Shown here one piece after another: positions 7,416-15,850 of a stretch of DNA of 64,000 nucleotides (its first letter is position 1; every line of letters starts with the position of its first letter). The stretch is from Williamsia sp. 1138 (GTDB taxonomy: Bacteria; Actinomycetota; Actinomycetes; Mycobacteriales; Mycobacteriaceae): positions 170,954-234,953 of the forward strand of contig NZ_MJEJ02000047.1 in assembly GCF_002095435.2 (NCBI RefSeq). Direction: 5' to 3'. Below the pieces are notes generated by a model, which saw nothing but the letters and a program-made list of their open reading frames with translations, did not search any database and was not told the origin of the DNA. The position numbers and the translations under genes were made by a program.

Positions 7416-8503
7416 GTGTTCGCGGCCGCGAGGATGTTCGCCTGCGCGGTGGCGTCGGCACGGTACAGCCGCCGGATCCGCGAGACGCCCAGGTCGTGCT
7501 GGTAGAGGTGCTCCTCCCGGTCGGCGTCGCCGGCCAGCACCTCGAGGACCGCACGGTCCTGTTCGAGGACCTCCCAGTGCTTTGCCTCCAGCTGGGTCCG
7601 GTACAGGAATCGCCAGGTTTCGCGTTCCCAGCCGCTGACCCTGCGCGTGCGCCAGTGGAAGATCGCCGACGTGTCCCGGTCGATCGGTGTACTCATGCCG
7701 ACGATGCCGAACACGCCGCCGGGGCCGGCGGCGGGGCCATACGGGATCTCCAGATCGACGAAGTCCATCGATCCGCGGACGAACTCGACCCAGTCGAAGT
7801 TCACGCCACGCTGGTCGGTCTTCTCGAAAAAGAACCCCCGGTCGGTTTCCCGGATACGGAACCGGGCGGAGACGTCGCCGCCGAACATCGAATGCGAATT
7901 GCGGTGCAGGAACGCGCCATGCATGGGATCGAGGACGTTATCCATGTAGAACCGCCAGGGCCCGGCCCACTCCGCATAGTTCGGGAACCACGACACCTCG
8001 GGGTCGGCGAGCCGGTCCGGGAGCTCGAACGGCTTCGTCACCGAGTCCGCTGTCAAGGGGATGAACGCGAAGATCGTGTCGGCGGCCTCGACGACGTCCA
8101 GCGACACGGTCGCGCGGCGGCCCTCGAGAGCGCAACCCGGCATGCCGGGAACGGAGACGACCGTGCCGCCGCCGTCGACCTGAACCCCGTGGTAGAGGCA
8201 GGCGATCCTGTCGCCGAGATGCTGTCCGACCGACAGCGGTGCGCTGCGATGGGGACAACGATCTTCGAGCATGCGAATGGTGCCTTCCGCGTCACGGAAC
8301 AGCACCCAGTCCACCTCGAGCCGGCGGACCGGAACCATCGCACCGGGCTCGACCATGTGGGACGGGAGAATCGGATACCACCGATCACGGAGGCCGGTGG
8401 CGGCGATCTCCTCCGCATCGAGGTGCCGACGGGTGCCGACGGCGAACTGGGGTCCGCGCGGGCGGGTGGCCGGCTTTGCGTTGGTAGTGGTTTCGGTGGT
8501 CAT
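7412..8503 (-). CDS. Rieske non-haem iron oxygenase, alpha subunit
   Basis: A 363-aa Rieske oxygenase. The [2Fe-2S] ligands are C83-P-H85 and C102-LY-H105 (CPHRSAPL and CLYHG, 16-residue spacing). The mononuclear iron site is N189-VL-D192-PM-H195-GAFL-H200. The length and the single-component layout fit the phthalate/vanillate-demethylase (PDR-linked, three-fold alpha) group, not the alpha-beta dioxygenases. Electrons would come from the reductase at 14276, which has the matching FMN/NAD/2Fe-2S order. Reactions of this group include O-demethylation, hydroxylation and cis-dihydroxylation of aromatic acids. The start at 8503 (ATG) lies 1 nt after the previous stop. Confidence 0.9.
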   Translation of the reverse strand: MTTETTTNAKPATRPRGPQFAVGTRRHLDAEEIAATGLRDRWYPILPSHMVEPGAMVPVRRLEVDWVLFRDAEGTIRMLEDRCPHRSAPLSVGQHLGDRIACLYHGVQVDGGGTVVSVPGMPGCALEGRRATVSLDVVEAADTIFAFIPLTADSVTKPFELPDRLADPEVSWFPNYAEWAGPWRFYMDNVLDPMHGAFLHRNSHSMFGGDVSARFRIRETDRGFFFEKTDQRGVNFDWVEFVRGSMDFVDLEIPYGPAAGPGGVFGIVGMSTPIDRDTSAIFHWRTRRVSGWERETWRFLYRTQLEAKHWEVLEQDRAVLEVLAGDADREEHLYQHDLGVSRIRRLYRADATAQANILAAANT

Positions 8504-8504
8504 G

Positions 8505-8738
8505 TCACTTCCCCAATCTGCGCATCTCGGCGCGGAAGGTGTCGCCGGACCACGACTTGCCGTCGGGTCCGTGTAATCCCAGAGCATTGAGTCCCGAGAC
8601 GACTTCGTCGAGAGACGTTGCCCCGCTGCTGAACACCTCGCTGAGCGAGCCGGCGAGCTTTTTCTCATACGGCGTGATCGGTTCGGGGTGGGTCTGGTGT
8701 GCTTCGAGATATGGCTCGCGGGCTGTGCGAGTTGTCAT
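8505..8738 (-). CDS. Small helical protein, recombinase-like HTH type, next to Rieske gene
   Basis: A 77-aa protein with a C-terminal segment GLHGPDGKSWSGDTFRAEMR that resembles the recombinase-type helix-turn-helix end (W-S-x-x-T-F/V...). Short proteins with this motif occur next to Rieske oxygenase genes in actinobacteria, to my recollection. There is no resolvase catalytic domain, so it is not an integrase fragment of normal size. It overlaps the upstream gene by ATGA and ends 1 nt before the Rieske start. It may be an accessory subunit; the function is unknown. Confidence 0.65.
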   Translation of the reverse strand: MTTRTAREPYLEAHQTHPEPITPYEKKLAGSLSEVFSSGATSLDEVVSGLNALGLHGPDGKSWSGDTFRAEMRRLGK

Positions 8739-9190
8739 CGGAGGGCTCCTTCGACAAGTGGGGTGGGTGGGGTGAGGTATCTGCCGTCACGCGCCGCGAG
8801 TCCTTCGGCGATGGCGACAAACGATGAGCTCCACTCCGTGAATGAGGCTCGGCTCTGGGTGTGGACCGGGCGCGCGGACCCGTCCACGACGACGAAGACC
8901 GCGTTGTCGATCTCGCCGGCGAACTGTTGGGCGACAGTCAGATCGGACTCGATGTCCTTCGCAGACGCGACGACGAGCGTCGGAACCGTGACCGAAGGGA
9001 GGGAGGCGCTCACATCCGCCGGCGGGGCCGCCGGATCAGCCAGTACGAGACTGAGCACGGTGTCAGGATGCACGACGGCGAGCCGCACGGCGTGCGCCGC
9101 ATCGTCGCCCGCGGCGAAGACATGCGTGGGTTCGCCCGCTTCGACCGCAGCCTGCGCGCCGTCGTCCCACCACAGGGTCGTGGCGATCAT
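8735..9190 (-). CDS. Short alpha/beta-hydrolase-like protein lacking the nucleophile
   Basis: A 151-aa protein resembling the C-terminal two thirds of an alpha/beta hydrolase. VHPDTVLSLVLADPAAPP matches the strand after the nucleophile elbow, and VPTLVVASAKDIESD is like the acid-strand region. At the elbow, where G-x-S-x-G is expected, it reads AAGDDAAHAVR, so the Ser is replaced by Asp. The usual C-terminal AGH is replaced by GSARPVH. It has no N-terminal oxyanion strand. Overlaps with both neighbours (4 nt each) show it is a maintained operon member and not debris. A non-hydrolytic or structural role is plausible. Confidence 0.65.
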   Translation of the reverse strand: MIATTLWWDDGAQAAVEAGEPTHVFAAGDDAAHAVRLAVVHPDTVLSLVLADPAAPPADVSASLPSVTVPTLVVASAKDIESDLTVAQQFAGEIDNAVFVVVDGSARPVHTQSRASFTEWSSSFVAIAEGLAARDGRYLTPPTPLVEGALR

Positions 9191-10866
9191 GATCGTGCCT
9201 CGGATGGGACGTGTACGGGAGGGACGAAAGCGCCGGGTACCGGATCGAGCGCGGCGACGTCCACTTCGATCATCGTCGGACCGGTGCGGTCGACTGCCGA
9301 GGCCAGGGCGCCGGCAATACTCCCTGCACCCTGCACGAGGTGGTAGGGGATGTCCATCGAGGCCGCGAGGAGGTCGAAGCGGGGCGTGTGCAGGTCGACT
9401 CCGGACCGGCGGAACCCGTTCTTCTCCTGCATGTTCCGCAGGACCCCGTATCCGCCGTCGTTGAAGACGAGCACGATGACGTGGGCACCGGATCCGGCTA
9501 GTGACGCCAGCTCACCGAGATGGACCGCGAGGCCGCCATCTCCGACCATGACCAGCGTCGGCACATCGGGGCGCGCGTGTGCGGCGCCGATACCCATGGC
9601 GAGGCCCTGGCCGATGCCTCCGCCGAGGGGGAAGACGTTGGTGGCTCGGTCGAAGATGGGCAGCAACCGGTTGCCCCACTGGCTCGACGGGATGGTGACG
9701 TCGCGAGCGATGACGGACCGTCGGGGAAGTACTGTCCGGACCGCATCACAGATCTCGGCGTACCCGCCGATGTATTCGGTCAGGTCGCGGCGGACGCGGT
9801 CGCGGACCTCGGTGATCCGCGCCGGCCAGGCGTCGGATCTGGTCGGCTCGCCGAGTGCAGCGGTGATCGCGGCGAGGGTCGCCCGGGCGTCCCCGACGAG
9901 TGCGACCTCGGCCGGATACACCCGTCCGACGGTGCTCGGTTCGACATCGATCTGGATCAGTGTCGACGGCAGGGAGAGTGAATAGGTGGCAGTCTCGTTG
10001 GAGCGGAAGTGCGTTCCGACGGCGAGGACGAGATCGGCGTCTGCGATGAGATCCCGGGCCGCCGGCGTGGTTGCGAAGTTGCCGATGACCAGCGGATCGT
10101 CCTCGGGAACGATCCCTCGGCCCGAGTTGCTGGTGAGAATGCCTGCACCCAGGCGGTGGGCCAGCCGCGACAAGATCTCTCCCGCGCCGGCGGCACCGCC
10201 ACCGAGCCAGATGAGGGGGGCCTCGGCGCCCGCCAGCAGTTCGGCTGCTCGGGCCACGGACTCCGGGTCGGCGGGTGATAGCGCGCGCGGTATCGATTCG
10301 GTGGGACGCTGGTGTGTGGGCGATGCGAGATACTGCAAATCGGTCGGCCACTCGACGCTTGCGGGTCCCGACGGCGCGGACTGAATGCGGGCGATCGCCG
10401 ACTCAAGTTCTGCTGCAGCCTCTTTGGCGTCGGTGATGGTGGCCGAATGTGCCGAGATCGCTTCGAGCAACTGGGGCTGGGCTGGGAACTCGTGGATCAC
10501 TCCGCGGCTCGATGCCGGACGTCCGGGGCCAAGGTATTCGCTTTCGATCTGCCCGGTGATGTGCAGGACCCGGCTGCCGGCGGTGAGTGCTTCCACCATC
10601 GATCCGGCCGCGTTGCCTGCTCCGGTTCCGGTGCTGGTCAACGCAACTCCGATTCCGCCGGAGGCACGTGCGAAGGCGTCAGCCGCGTTGACGGCCGCGG
10701 CTTCGTGGCGCATCTCCACGAACTGGAGGTCGCGATCAACAGCCTCGACGAGCGGCAGGTTGTGGATGCTGATCACACCGAAGGCGGTGGTGATGCCGTG
10801 TTTACGCATCACGTCGACCAGCACGTCGCCGCCGGTTCGGCGACGGGTCTCGGGTTCTGGGTTCAT
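9187..10866 (-). CDS. Thiamine-diphosphate-dependent enzyme (acetolactate synthase/benzoylformate decarboxylase-like)
   Basis: A 559-aa ThDP enzyme with three domains. The N-terminal PYR domain contains the activating Glu in VEMRHEAAAVNAADAFARA. The central domain spans about residues 190-330. The C-terminal PP domain has the GDG...ND signature (VGDGGLAVHLGELASL then FNDGGYGVL). Such enzymes decarboxylate 2-oxo acids or ligate their acyl groups; in this setting it may process a 2-oxo acid made after ring cleavage. The ATG at 10866 was chosen over one 24 nt upstream because AGGAG lies 7 nt before it. No regulatory acetolactate synthase small subunit is nearby, which argues against a branched-chain amino acid role. 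Confidence 0.85.
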   Translation of the reverse strand: MNPEPETRRRTGGDVLVDVMRKHGITTAFGVISIHNLPLVEAVDRDLQFVEMRHEAAAVNAADAFARASGGIGVALTSTGTGAGNAAGSMVEALTAGSRVLHITGQIESEYLGPGRPASSRGVIHEFPAQPQLLEAISAHSATITDAKEAAAELESAIARIQSAPSGPASVEWPTDLQYLASPTHQRPTESIPRALSPADPESVARAAELLAGAEAPLIWLGGGAAGAGEILSRLAHRLGAGILTSNSGRGIVPEDDPLVIGNFATTPAARDLIADADLVLAVGTHFRSNETATYSLSLPSTLIQIDVEPSTVGRVYPAEVALVGDARATLAAITAALGEPTRSDAWPARITEVRDRVRRDLTEYIGGYAEICDAVRTVLPRRSVIARDVTIPSSQWGNRLLPIFDRATNVFPLGGGIGQGLAMGIGAAHARPDVPTLVMVGDGGLAVHLGELASLAGSGAHVIVLVFNDGGYGVLRNMQEKNGFRRSGVDLHTPRFDLLAASMDIPYHLVQGAGSIAGALASAVDRTGPTMIEVDVAALDPVPGAFVPPVHVPSEARS

Positions 10867-10896
10867 GGTGTTCTCCTGGTCGAAGGTCATCGGGCG

Positions 10897-11679
10897 TCAG
10901 ACGTAGCGGTGGACTCCGCCACCGACGTCGAGGGCTGCGCCCGTCATGTAGCTGTTCCTGGGTGAGAGCAACGTCGTGATCGGAAACGCCAGCTCGTCAG
11001 CGGTTCCGAAGCGGCCCAGTGCGATTCCGCGGTCGCGGGCGATCTCTGCGCTCCACGTCTGGAAATCGGCGTCCGAACCGCTGTCTTCGAAGCGGCGCTG
11101 CCACTGCCCGGTGTCGACGAGGCCGAGGAGCACCGAGTTGACCCTGATCCCATCGGCCGCGAGGTCGCCCGCCAGTGAACGGGACAGGTTCAGCAGTCCG
11201 GCACGCGCTGCTGCGGTGATCGCGAGTTGCAGCTCCGGCTGCCGGGACAGGATGGCGTTGACCACCACTACCGAGCCCGCGTCAGACGCTGCCAGCGCCT
11301 TCCGTGCTGCCCGGACCACATTGAGGGCCCCGAAGATCTTGAGGTCGAACTCGTCTCGGACCTCGGAGTCCGTGGTCTGGTCGAGAGTTCGCATCAGAGA
11401 CCGCCCGGCATTGCAGACGGCGCCATCGAGACCACCCAGTTCGTCCACGGCCCGGCCGACGAACTCCTCGACCGACGCCCTCTCGGTGACGTCGCAGGAG
11501 GCGGTGACGACGTCGGTCATCGCGGCGAGATCGGCTGTGGCCTCGCGCAATCGCGACTCATCTCGAGCGCACAATGCGAGGTGTGCGCCCTCCTCGGCGA
11601 GCAGTCGCGCCGTCGCGAGTCCGATCCCGGAACTGGCTCCGGTGATCAGGATTCGTCGACCTTTCAACTGCAGGTCCAT
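10897..11679 (-). CDS. SDR-family protein with replaced catalytic Tyr and Lys
   Basis: A 260-aa short-chain dehydrogenase/reductase fold. The cofactor motif TGASSGIG (residues 13-20) and the CNAG motif are normal and a Ser is present near residue 145. The position of the YxxxK motif reads ITAAARAGLL: Thr155 replaces Tyr and Arg159 replaces Lys. The strand after it (GIRVNSVLLGLVDTGQW) is well kept. This suggests a distinct SDR subgroup with altered chemistry or a binding role. The start at 11679 follows GAGGAG at a good distance. It stands between the ThDP enzyme and a normal SDR in the operon. Confidence 0.8.
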   Translation of the reverse strand: MDLQLKGRRILITGASSGIGLATARLLAEEGAHLALCARDESRLREATADLAAMTDVVTASCDVTERASVEEFVGRAVDELGGLDGAVCNAGRSLMRTLDQTTDSEVRDEFDLKIFGALNVVRAARKALAASDAGSVVVVNAILSRQPELQLAITAAARAGLLNLSRSLAGDLAADGIRVNSVLLGLVDTGQWQRRFEDSGSDADFQTWSAEIARDRGIALGRFGTADELAFPITTLLSPRNSYMTGAALDVGGGVHRYV

Positions 11680-11725
11680 CGGTTCTCCTCGTGAGTGGGT
11701 GGGGCGGGTTGCGGGTTGTGGGTGC

Positions 11726-12472
11726 TCAGCGGAAGATGAATCCGCCGTCGACGACGATGGTCTGGCCGGTGACGAACGCGGCATCGCCGGACAGCAGGAA
11801 CTTCACGACACCGGCGACGTCTTCGGGTGTCTGCTCGCGCGTGAGTGCACGGCCCTCGGCGTATGTTCGATAGCGCTCATCGGGCACACCCTCGGTTGCC
11901 TCGACCCGGGTCAGACCCGGGGCCACCGCGTTCACGCGGACCCCGAAGGTTCCGGCATCGCGGGCCATCGACCTCGTCATCCCGACGACCGCGGCCTTGG
12001 AGGAGACGTAGTGCACGAGCCGCGGAGAGCCGTACATCGCCACGTCAGAGGCGATGTTCACGATCGCGCCCCCCGACGCCGACAGATGTGGCCACAGGTA
12101 CTTGGTCACCGACCAGGTGCCGCGGATGTTGACGTCGGTGATTCGTCCGAACTCGTCGTCGGCGAGCTCGAAGAACGTTGCGCCTCCGACGCCGTCGGCG
12201 ATGGCGGCATTGTTCACCAGGCCGGTCAGTCGGACCCCGTTGCCGGTCAGGTGGTCTGCCAGCGCACGTACCGAGTCGACGTCGGCGATGTCGGTGACGA
12301 TCGCGGTGGCGTCGTGACCCGCGGCGGCGAGGTCCTCGGCCGCAGAATGCGCCGTGTCCGGGTCGCGCTCTGCGATGACGACGGCATGGCCCTCACGGCA
12401 GAGCCGTTCGGCGATGGCACGACCGAGTCCTCGTCCGCCTCCGGTGACGACGACGGTACCTGCGGCGCTCAC
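11726..12472 (-). CDS. SDR-family NAD(P)-dependent oxidoreductase
   Basis: A 248-aa classical SDR with all motifs: TGGGRGLGR for the cofactor, NNAA, the catalytic Ser in NIASDVAMYG, YVSSK for Tyr and Lys, and a C-terminal FVTGQTIVVDGGF. In an operon with a Rieske oxygenase it could oxidise a cis-dihydrodiol or a hydroxy intermediate to the catechol or ketone. The 3' end of the upstream hydrolase gene overlaps its start by ATGA. Cofactor preference is uncertain. Confidence 0.85.
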   Translation of the reverse strand: MSAAGTVVVTGGGRGLGRAIAERLCREGHAVVIAERDPDTAHSAAEDLAAAGHDATAIVTDIADVDSVRALADHLTGNGVRLTGLVNNAAIADGVGGATFFELADDEFGRITDVNIRGTWSVTKYLWPHLSASGGAIVNIASDVAMYGSPRLVHYVSSKAAVVGMTRSMARDAGTFGVRVNAVAPGLTRVEATEGVPDERYRTYAEGRALTREQTPEDVAGVVKFLLSGDAAFVTGQTIVVDGGFIFR

Positions 12473-13269
12473 GTCAGCTCCCGGACGAAGTCGGCGACGA
12501 GATCGGCGGCGGCATCGGGTTGTTCCTGAACGGCCACGTGCCCGGCGTCGGCGATGACGTGCAGACGCGCCCCTCTGATCGCGTCGGCCAGCAACTGCGA
12601 CTCCTCCACTCCGGTGACGACATCGTGCTCACCGACGAGCACAGCGGTGGGACAACCGATTCGGGACAGTTCTGGCCCGTGATCGGTGTCCGCCATGAAC
12701 GCGGCGGCCGCCCGGAATCCGGCAGGACGCACATCCGCCATCGAACGTCGCACCGCGTCGACGACCGCAGGGTCTGCGGCGGGCGCAGTCAATCGGGGTG
12801 CTCGCTGCGCAGCGACAGCCGGTGCCCCCAGGGTGTTCAGTTCGTCGATCCGCGAGAGCATCGCATCGGATTTTGCACTCGTCGTGCCCGATCCGCGGGT
12901 GCTGTCGGCGAGGATCAGACCCGCGATGATTTCCGGGCGTCGGAGGGCGACCGCGGTCGCGACCACTCCGCCCCACGAGGTTCCCAGGAGTACGACGGGA
13001 CGGTCCGGCGACAAGGCGCCGATCAGCTCGTTCACATCGGCGACGATGTCGTCGCCCGGCCGTGGATCGGCGGATTCGCCGTAGCCGGGTGCATCCAGGC
13101 ACCACGAGGAGATCCCTCGGGCGGCGAGCCGGTTGGCGACGGGACCACACGAGCGGGCAGACCCGCCGATACCGTGCAGGAGAAGGACCCGTGGGTACTT
13201 CATCGTTTCGTCGCGCGCCACTCGTTCGACCCAGTGCAAGCGGTCCAGAACCGTCGAGGCCATGGTCAT
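12469..13269 (-). CDS. Alpha/beta hydrolase (ring-cleavage product hydrolase-like)
   Basis: A 266-aa alpha/beta hydrolase: VLLLHGIGGSARSCGPVANR (oxyanion loop), the nucleophile elbow GTSWGG, the acid in VGEHDVVTG and the His in DAGHVAVQEQPD. The size and motif order match MhpC/BphD-type C-C bond hydrolases that act on extradiol cleavage products. The gene starts within the stop of the extradiol dioxygenase (ATGA), which supports that role. An esterase of another kind is possible. The ATG at 13269 was chosen over a second ATG six nt later because of the overlap. Confidence 0.83.
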   Translation of the reverse strand: MTMASTVLDRLHWVERVARDETMKYPRVLLLHGIGGSARSCGPVANRLAARGISSWCLDAPGYGESADPRPGDDIVADVNELIGALSPDRPVVLLGTSWGGVVATAVALRRPEIIAGLILADSTRGSGTTSAKSDAMLSRIDELNTLGAPAVAAQRAPRLTAPAADPAVVDAVRRSMADVRPAGFRAAAAFMADTDHGPELSRIGCPTAVLVGEHDVVTGVEESQLLADAIRGARLHVIADAGHVAVQEQPDAAADLVADFVRELT

Positions 13270-14264
13270 GACACACCCACGGTGTCGGGTGCGCCGTAGA
13301 AGTAGCCGGCGTCGCGGGGAACCACCAGTTCGCGGGCCCCCTGGTCCGGAATTCCTGCCATCGCGGAGCGGACGGCAGTGGTGGGCGGACCTGCGGTTCC
13401 CCACTGGTCGGACAGTTCGGGGGTACGGCGCCACGTCCGGCACAGCCACGCGTCCTCGTCGACTTGGGCAACCTCGGACGTGTACTCACACACGAGCCCG
13501 GCGGGATCGGTGAAGTACGAGAAGGTGTTGTCGCCCGGCCCATGCCGACCCGGACCCCACTGCGGTGAGATGCCATGAGAGCGCAGGCTTCCGATGCCGC
13601 GCATGAAGTGATCGATGGTCGGCATCTCGTATGCGATGTGATTGAGCGACGGCCAGGGAGCCTGGTTCAGGGCGATGACGTGGTGATCGGTGTTGCACCG
13701 CAGGAACGTCATCTGGCGTTCGGACCAGTCGGAGATCCGCATGCCGAGCACCTGCGTGTAGAAGGCCGCGGTGCGTTCGATGTCGGTGGTGTTGAGGACG
13801 ACATGGGCGATCTTGCGGGGGATTGCCCGGCGCCCTGCCGGTTCCTGCGTCGAGACCGCGAAGGTGTCTGCGGACAGTTCGACGATGCGGCCTTCGGGGT
13901 CGACCAGCTGGAGTCCGTACCCGCCTCCGGCGTCGTCGAGCGGCCCCGGGGAGCGCAGCAGTGGCACGCCGATGCGGTCGAGAGCTCGTGCGGCGTCGTC
14001 GACCTCGCGCGGTGTGCCCAGCGCAAAGCTGATGCAGCCCAGTGCGTTCACGTCACCGCGGCGGAGATCGAGGACATGGTGATCGGTGCCTGTGGCGCGC
14101 AGCCAGAATCGGTCACCGTCCTCGTCGACGGTCGTCAGGCCCCAGACCTCGTGATAGAAGTCGCGGGAAGCGGCGGGGTCCGGAACGCTGAGCGCGACAG
14201 ATCGCAGACTGCGCAGGGCACACACCGGCTGATCGGTGAGTGTCGGGAACTGGGAGTAGAGCAC
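13266..14264 (-). CDS. Extradiol ring-cleavage dioxygenase, two-domain VOC type
   Basis: A 332-aa type I extradiol dioxygenase with two vicinal-oxygen-chelate repeats, about residues 17-135 and 150-265. The iron ligands sit in the second repeat: H154 (KIAHVVLNT), H209 (LNHIAYEMP) and E260 (GLVCEYTSEV). It cleaves a catechol next to the hydroxyl pair. The start is a GTG at 14264 with GAAGGA 6 nt upstream; no ATG is available near the expected N-terminus. It is followed by the hydrolase and preceded by the reductase. A C-terminal tail of about 55 residues rich in Trp and Arg extends beyond the second repeat. Confidence 0.88.
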   Translation of the reverse strand: MLYSQFPTLTDQPVCALRSLRSVALSVPDPAASRDFYHEVWGLTTVDEDGDRFWLRATGTDHHVLDLRRGDVNALGCISFALGTPREVDDAARALDRIGVPLLRSPGPLDDAGGGYGLQLVDPEGRIVELSADTFAVSTQEPAGRRAIPRKIAHVVLNTTDIERTAAFYTQVLGMRISDWSERQMTFLRCNTDHHVIALNQAPWPSLNHIAYEMPTIDHFMRGIGSLRSHGISPQWGPGRHGPGDNTFSYFTDPAGLVCEYTSEVAQVDEDAWLCRTWRRTPELSDQWGTAGPPTTAVRSAMAGIPDQGARELVVPRDAGYFYGAPDTVGVS

Positions 14265-14275
14265 GATGATTCCTT

Positions 14276-15229
14276 CTACAGATCGAGGACGAGTTCGGAT
14301 GAGCGGCACCGGGATACGCAGGGGAACATGGTCGTGTTCGCGGCGTGCTCGGTGTCGCTGAGCAAGAAGTCGCGGTGGTCGACGTCGCCTTTGACGACAC
14401 CGACTTCGCAGGTGCCGCAAATGCCTTCGGTGCATGAGCTGGGGACATCGACACCCGCGCCGATCAGGGCGTCGAGCACGGAGATGTCCGGGCCGACGGC
14501 AACCCGGGTGCCGCTGCGTTCGAGGACCACGTCGAAGGCCGATTCGTCACCGTCCGGAACTGCTGCCGGCGGGGCCGCGAACCGCTCGGTCCGCAGCACG
14601 ACGCCGTTGGGAACCACCGCGGCGACGGCGTCGAGAAGTGGTGCGGGACCACAGCAGTAGACCACTGCACCGGGCGTCGCGGAACCGACCACCGCGGCCA
14701 GATCCGGTAGCCCGCCTGATTCGTCGTCTGCGTGCACAATCGACCGGCCGCTGTGTGCGGCGACCTCGTCGGCGAACGCCATCGATGTCCTGGACCGGCC
14801 GGCATAGAGCATCCGCCATGCCTGACCGTCGGCGTGAAGACGCCGCATCATCGCGATGATCGGGGTGATACCGACACCGCCCGCCACCAGGATGTGCTCG
14901 GTGGCATCGGGGTCGAGTGCGAACGCGATACGGGGCCCGTCCACCTCGATCTCTGCGCCGACCGAGAGCTTGTCGTGGACGTGTGTACTACCGCCCCTTG
15001 ACTGTTCGGCGCGCAAGACCGCCACGGTCCACTGGGTGGTGTCAGCGGGGTCCGAGCACAGCGAGTACTCGCGGATGAGGCCGCCGGGGAGGTGCAGGGC
15101 GACGTGGGCCCCTGGTTCCCAGGAGGGCAGCGATGCACCCGTCGGGTCGACGAAGGTGATGCTGGTGACGCCGTCCGCTTCCCAGGTTTTCTGGTGGACG
15201 CGGAGAACTCTCGACGTGGTCGCGTGCAT
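14276..15229 (-). CDS. Phthalate-dioxygenase-reductase-type oxygenase reductase
   Basis: A 317-aa flavin reductase with a C-terminal ferredoxin. The flavin-binding segment is REYSLCSD, the NAD-binding start is ILVAGGVGITPIIAM and the nucleotide end is CCGPAPLLDAV. The plant-type [2Fe-2S] ligands are C266, C271, C274 and C304 (SSCTEGICGTCEVG and FPCVS). This domain order (flavin-NAD-2Fe2S) is that of vanillate demethylase VanB and phthalate dioxygenase reductase, matching the type of Rieske oxygenase at 7412. The ATG at 15229 follows GAGGAA. Confidence 0.9.
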   Translation of the reverse strand: MHATTSRVLRVHQKTWEADGVTSITFVDPTGASLPSWEPGAHVALHLPGGLIREYSLCSDPADTTQWTVAVLRAEQSRGGSTHVHDKLSVGAEIEVDGPRIAFALDPDATEHILVAGGVGITPIIAMMRRLHADGQAWRMLYAGRSRTSMAFADEVAAHSGRSIVHADDESGGLPDLAAVVGSATPGAVVYCCGPAPLLDAVAAVVPNGVVLRTERFAAPPAAVPDGDESAFDVVLERSGTRVAVGPDISVLDALIGAGVDVPSSCTEGICGTCEVGVVKGDVDHRDFLLSDTEHAANTTMFPCVSRCRSSELVLDL

Positions 15230-15266
15230 CGCTGTTCCTCTCGGTGTCGTTGTCTGAGCGGATGGT

Positions 15267-15800
15267 TCAGCGGGTGACGCCGAACATCTCCGAGCTCGGG
15301 GGATAGGTGGGCAGCTGCGGCTTCGGGGCTCCGATGATGACGCAGAACAGGGCATCGACCTCGCCGACGTTGGCGAGGCTGCGGGGCACACCCGCGGGGA
15401 CGCGGATCAGGTCGCGGTATCCGAGGCGGCGGACGGCCTTCTTGGTGCCGTCCTCGACGTCGTGCACCGCCACCTCCAGTTCACCCTCGAGGACGAAGAA
15501 GACCTCTTCGACGTCGTGGTGGGTGTGCTCCGGACCGACGGCTCCTGCCGGCAGCCTCATGTTGGAGAACGTGAAGTGCTCGGAGGGCAGGGTGCGGTTG
15601 TCGCCGTCGTGGTTGCCGGTGGCGCCCGAGCCGATGTAGCGGATCTGCGCTCGCTTGAAGCGATCTCCGCCCTTGGCTGCCTGGAAACCGAGGGTGTCCC
15701 AGTCCTCGTAACGGGTGTCGCGGCTCGCGATGCAGGCGTCGATCTGCTGCTCGAGGTCGGTGGTGGACTCGGTGGGGGTGGTCTTCTCAGAGGTGGTCAT
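15267..15800 (-). CDS. Cupin-domain protein
   Basis: A 177-aa single-cupin protein. The metal-binding motif 1 reads GPEHTHHDVEEVFFVLEGELEV, with the His pair and Glu typical of functional metal cupins; motif 2 is less clear (DLIRVPAGVPRSLANVG). About 60 N-terminal residues precede the barrel. In aromatic operons such proteins serve as dioxygenases, isomerases or effector-binding proteins. The start at 15800 gives a normal length, with a GGGA sequence shortly before it. No specific reaction can be assigned. Confidence 0.8.
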   Translation of the reverse strand: MTTSEKTTPTESTTDLEQQIDACIASRDTRYEDWDTLGFQAAKGGDRFKRAQIRYIGSGATGNHDGDNRTLPSEHFTFSNMRLPAGAVGPEHTHHDVEEVFFVLEGELEVAVHDVEDGTKKAVRRLGYRDLIRVPAGVPRSLANVGEVDALFCVIIGAPKPQLPTYPPSSEMFGVTR

Positions 15801-15850
15801 TGCGGATGTCCCTTCGTTCGGTGAGTGGGGTGTTCGTGACGTGAGGAGTG

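Noticed and set aside
7301..8590. A 429-codon plus-strand frame over the Rieske gene
   Set aside because: It is an antisense shadow of a clear Rieske oxygenase gene.
8505..8738. A recombinase or integrase remnant indicating a mobile element
   Set aside because: The protein is short but tightly coupled in an operon with a normal start and stop, and no catalytic domain, inverted repeat or target duplication is seen.
10976..12529. A 517-codon plus-strand frame across the two SDR genes
   Set aside because: It reads antisense to two well-supported SDR genes, is Arg/Ser-rich and has no recognisable domain.
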